Source: Bryobacterales bacterium
GTDB lineage: Bacteria > Acidobacteriota > Terriglobia > Bryobacterales > Bryobacteraceae
Length of the DNA: 6,531 bases
Assembly (NCBI GenBank): GCA_003154855.1
Contig: PMEV01000372.1
Span: 4,659 to 11,189 of the forward strand
Direction of reading: 5' to 3'
Shown one piece after another: positions 5,657 to 6,531 of the stretch. A model generated the notes under the pieces. The model was not told the origin of the DNA, did no database searches, and worked only from the letters and a program-made list of their open reading frames with translations. The first letter of the stretch is position 1, and each line of letters begins with the position of its first letter. Made by a program: the position numbers and the translations under genes.

Positions 5657-5685
5657 AGTATCCGCCACTGGCGGATAGCGGTCAA
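5657..5685 (-). promoter_or_regulatory. Candidate promoter of the HigA-like module
   Basis: On the minus strand, TTGACC (5680-5685, five of six to -35) and GATACT (5657-5662, four of six to -10) are separated by 17 bases. The spacer is largely filled by a perfect palindrome, as in autorepressed antitoxin promoters. The -10 overlaps one arm of that palindrome. Confidence 0.5.
5659..5677. promoter_or_regulatory. 19-bp perfect palindrome, likely operator of the HigA-like repressor
   Basis: TATCCGCCA, one central base, TGGCGGATA: two nine-base arms with no mismatch. The symmetry suits a dimeric HTH protein. It sits between the -35 and -10 candidates, so binding would block RNA polymerase. No second full copy was seen elsewhere in the window. 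That it is bound by the adjacent HigA-like protein is inferred from position. It could also fold as an RNA hairpin if transcribed from the upstream permease gene. Confidence 0.6.
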
Positions 5686-5733
5686 GGCAGACCAGCCAGG
5701 GCTCCACGCGGCTCGCAGTCCCGAAAAGGACCC

Positions 5734-6531
5734 CTACTGAAACTTGAACGTGCGCGCCAGCACATAGCCGGCGCCCAGTGCGGCAGCGCTCAGCACCAGC
5801 AGGTGCGGAACCACTGCGGCGGGCCCGGCGCCGAAACTCACCAGTTTGTGCATGGCATCCATGGTCCACCCGGTCGGCAGAGCCAGCGCCACTCTCTGCG
5901 CCCACACGGGCGTGATCTCGATGGGCCACCAGCATCCGCCCAGCAATGCCAGAACGTTGGAAGCCATCACGCCCAAACCGATCACCTGTCCCTCGGTCCG
6001 CCCCCAGTTGCCCAGCAGCATGCCCAGCCCGGTGGCCAGCGAGGCGTAGGCCAGCATTACGGCGGCAATGATGCCCAGATTGGAGCCCCAATGGATGCCG
6101 AACAAAACCCTGGCGGTGAGCATCGCGAAGGCGATCTGCACCACGCCCAACCCCATGCGGGCGCACCACTTGCCTAGCACCACCGCCCCGCGCGATAGGG
6201 GCGCCGAGGCCAGCCTGGTCAGGATGCCCTGGCGCCGCTCGATGGTCAGAGTCACCGCGCCGGAGGTGAACATGACTAGCAGCACGAACATCACCATGGT
6301 CCCGGGAATGGCTTGCTCGAAACCGCGCGGCGGCTCCAGCCGCTTCCCCGCCGGCGCCACGCGCATGGTGAGCCTGTGTGGCTGGGCCGCCACGGCTGTC
6401 AACCCTTGCAGTGTAACCGGAGTGCCGGCCACCACCAGGTCCGCCAGCACCGTATAGACCGCGCGTGTCACGCGCAGCTCATCGTAATCGGCCCCTAAAC
6501 CGCTGCCCTTCCGGGTGAGCGTCACGCTGAC
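5734..6531 (-). CDS. ABC-2 type transporter permease, partial: 5' end beyond window edge
   Basis: The frame is open to the right edge, and about 265 residues are visible. The visible N-terminal part (roughly 75 residues) is hydrophilic and would be the extracytoplasmic loop after a first helix that lies outside the window. After it come helix AIPGTMVMFVLLVMFTSGA, the cytoplasmic signature ERRQGILTRLASAPLSRG typical of the DrrB/YhfA-like ABC-2 permeases, three further hydrophobic segments, a LPTGWTMDAM motif before the last helix, and a basic C-terminus (RTFKFQ). Such permeases pair with a separate ATPase to export lipids, drugs or polysaccharides; the ATPase gene is probably to the right. A GTG at 6525 is in frame but is not a likely true start, because the first membrane helix would be missing. 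Substrate cannot be told from the sequence. Confidence 0.92.
   Translation of the reverse strand, partial: VSVTLTRKGSGLGADYDELRVTRAVYTVLADLVVAGTPVTLQGLTAVAAQPHRLTMRVAPAGKRLEPPRGFEQAIPGTMVMFVLLVMFTSGAVTLTIERRQGILTRLASAPLSRGAVVLGKWCARMGLGVVQIAFAMLTARVLFGIHWGSNLGIIAAVMLAYASLATGLGMLLGNWGRTEGQVIGLGVMASNVLALLGGCWWPIEITPVWAQRVALALPTGWTMDAMHKLVSFGAGPAAVVPHLLVLSAAALGAGYVLARTFKFQ

Noticed and set aside
5531..6169. 212-residue minus-strand frame overlapping the permease gene and the HigA upstream region
   Set aside because: It covers the permease in the wrong frame and is Gly/Arg-rich. Its last part was checked for a RelE-like toxin and showed no recognisable toxin motif.

Overview
The window is GC-rich DNA that looks like the chromosome of an Acidobacteriota member, perhaps of the Solibacter/Bryobacter lineage. 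That placement is inference: it rests on GC content, on the large GT-C-like membrane protein, and on a TonB-like protein with an unusual middle domain. No marker gene is present to confirm it.

Left block (1-2374, all minus strand, read right to left): a PilZ domain protein with both c-di-GMP-binding motifs, then a possible 35-codon small ORF, then a 564-residue polytopic membrane protein resembling GT-C glycosyltransferases, then a Flp (type IVb/Tad) prepilin cut off by the left edge. The membrane protein and the prepilin overlap as ATGA, and the small ORF meets the membrane protein start in another ATGA. The block therefore looks like one tightly coupled transcription unit. It suggests, but does not prove, a c-di-GMP-linked surface pilus with an envelope sugar transferase.

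Central control region (2375-2800): 426 bases without a convincing gene. It separates the left block from the rightward genes and is AT-richer near its left end. It contains overlapping divergent promoter candidates around a GGTTAACC palindrome, a related TTAACTAA element, repeated AGTACT sites, a 10-bp CTGGTACCAG palindrome, and a promoter candidate just before the next gene.

Middle block (2801-5195, plus strand): a NarL/LuxR-type response regulator with an atypical receiver, followed 61 bases later by a 525-residue TonB-like envelope protein. The TonB-like protein has one N-terminal membrane anchor, a long Pro/Ser/Ala/Gly-rich linker and a C-terminal TonB-like fold. The two may be co-transcribed. 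No ExbB or ExbD gene is visible.

Right block (5241-6531, minus strand, convergent with the TonB-like gene): the C-terminal part of an ABC-2 type permease that runs off the right edge, then a 19-bp perfect operator-like palindrome set between -35 and -10 elements, a 43-codon ORF, and an overlapping HigA/NadS-type HTH antitoxin gene. No full-length toxin fits between the permease and the antitoxin, so this looks like an orphan or internally deleted HigBA module that has kept its own promoter-operator.

No rRNA, tRNA, CRISPR array, insertion sequence or convincing rho-independent terminator was seen.
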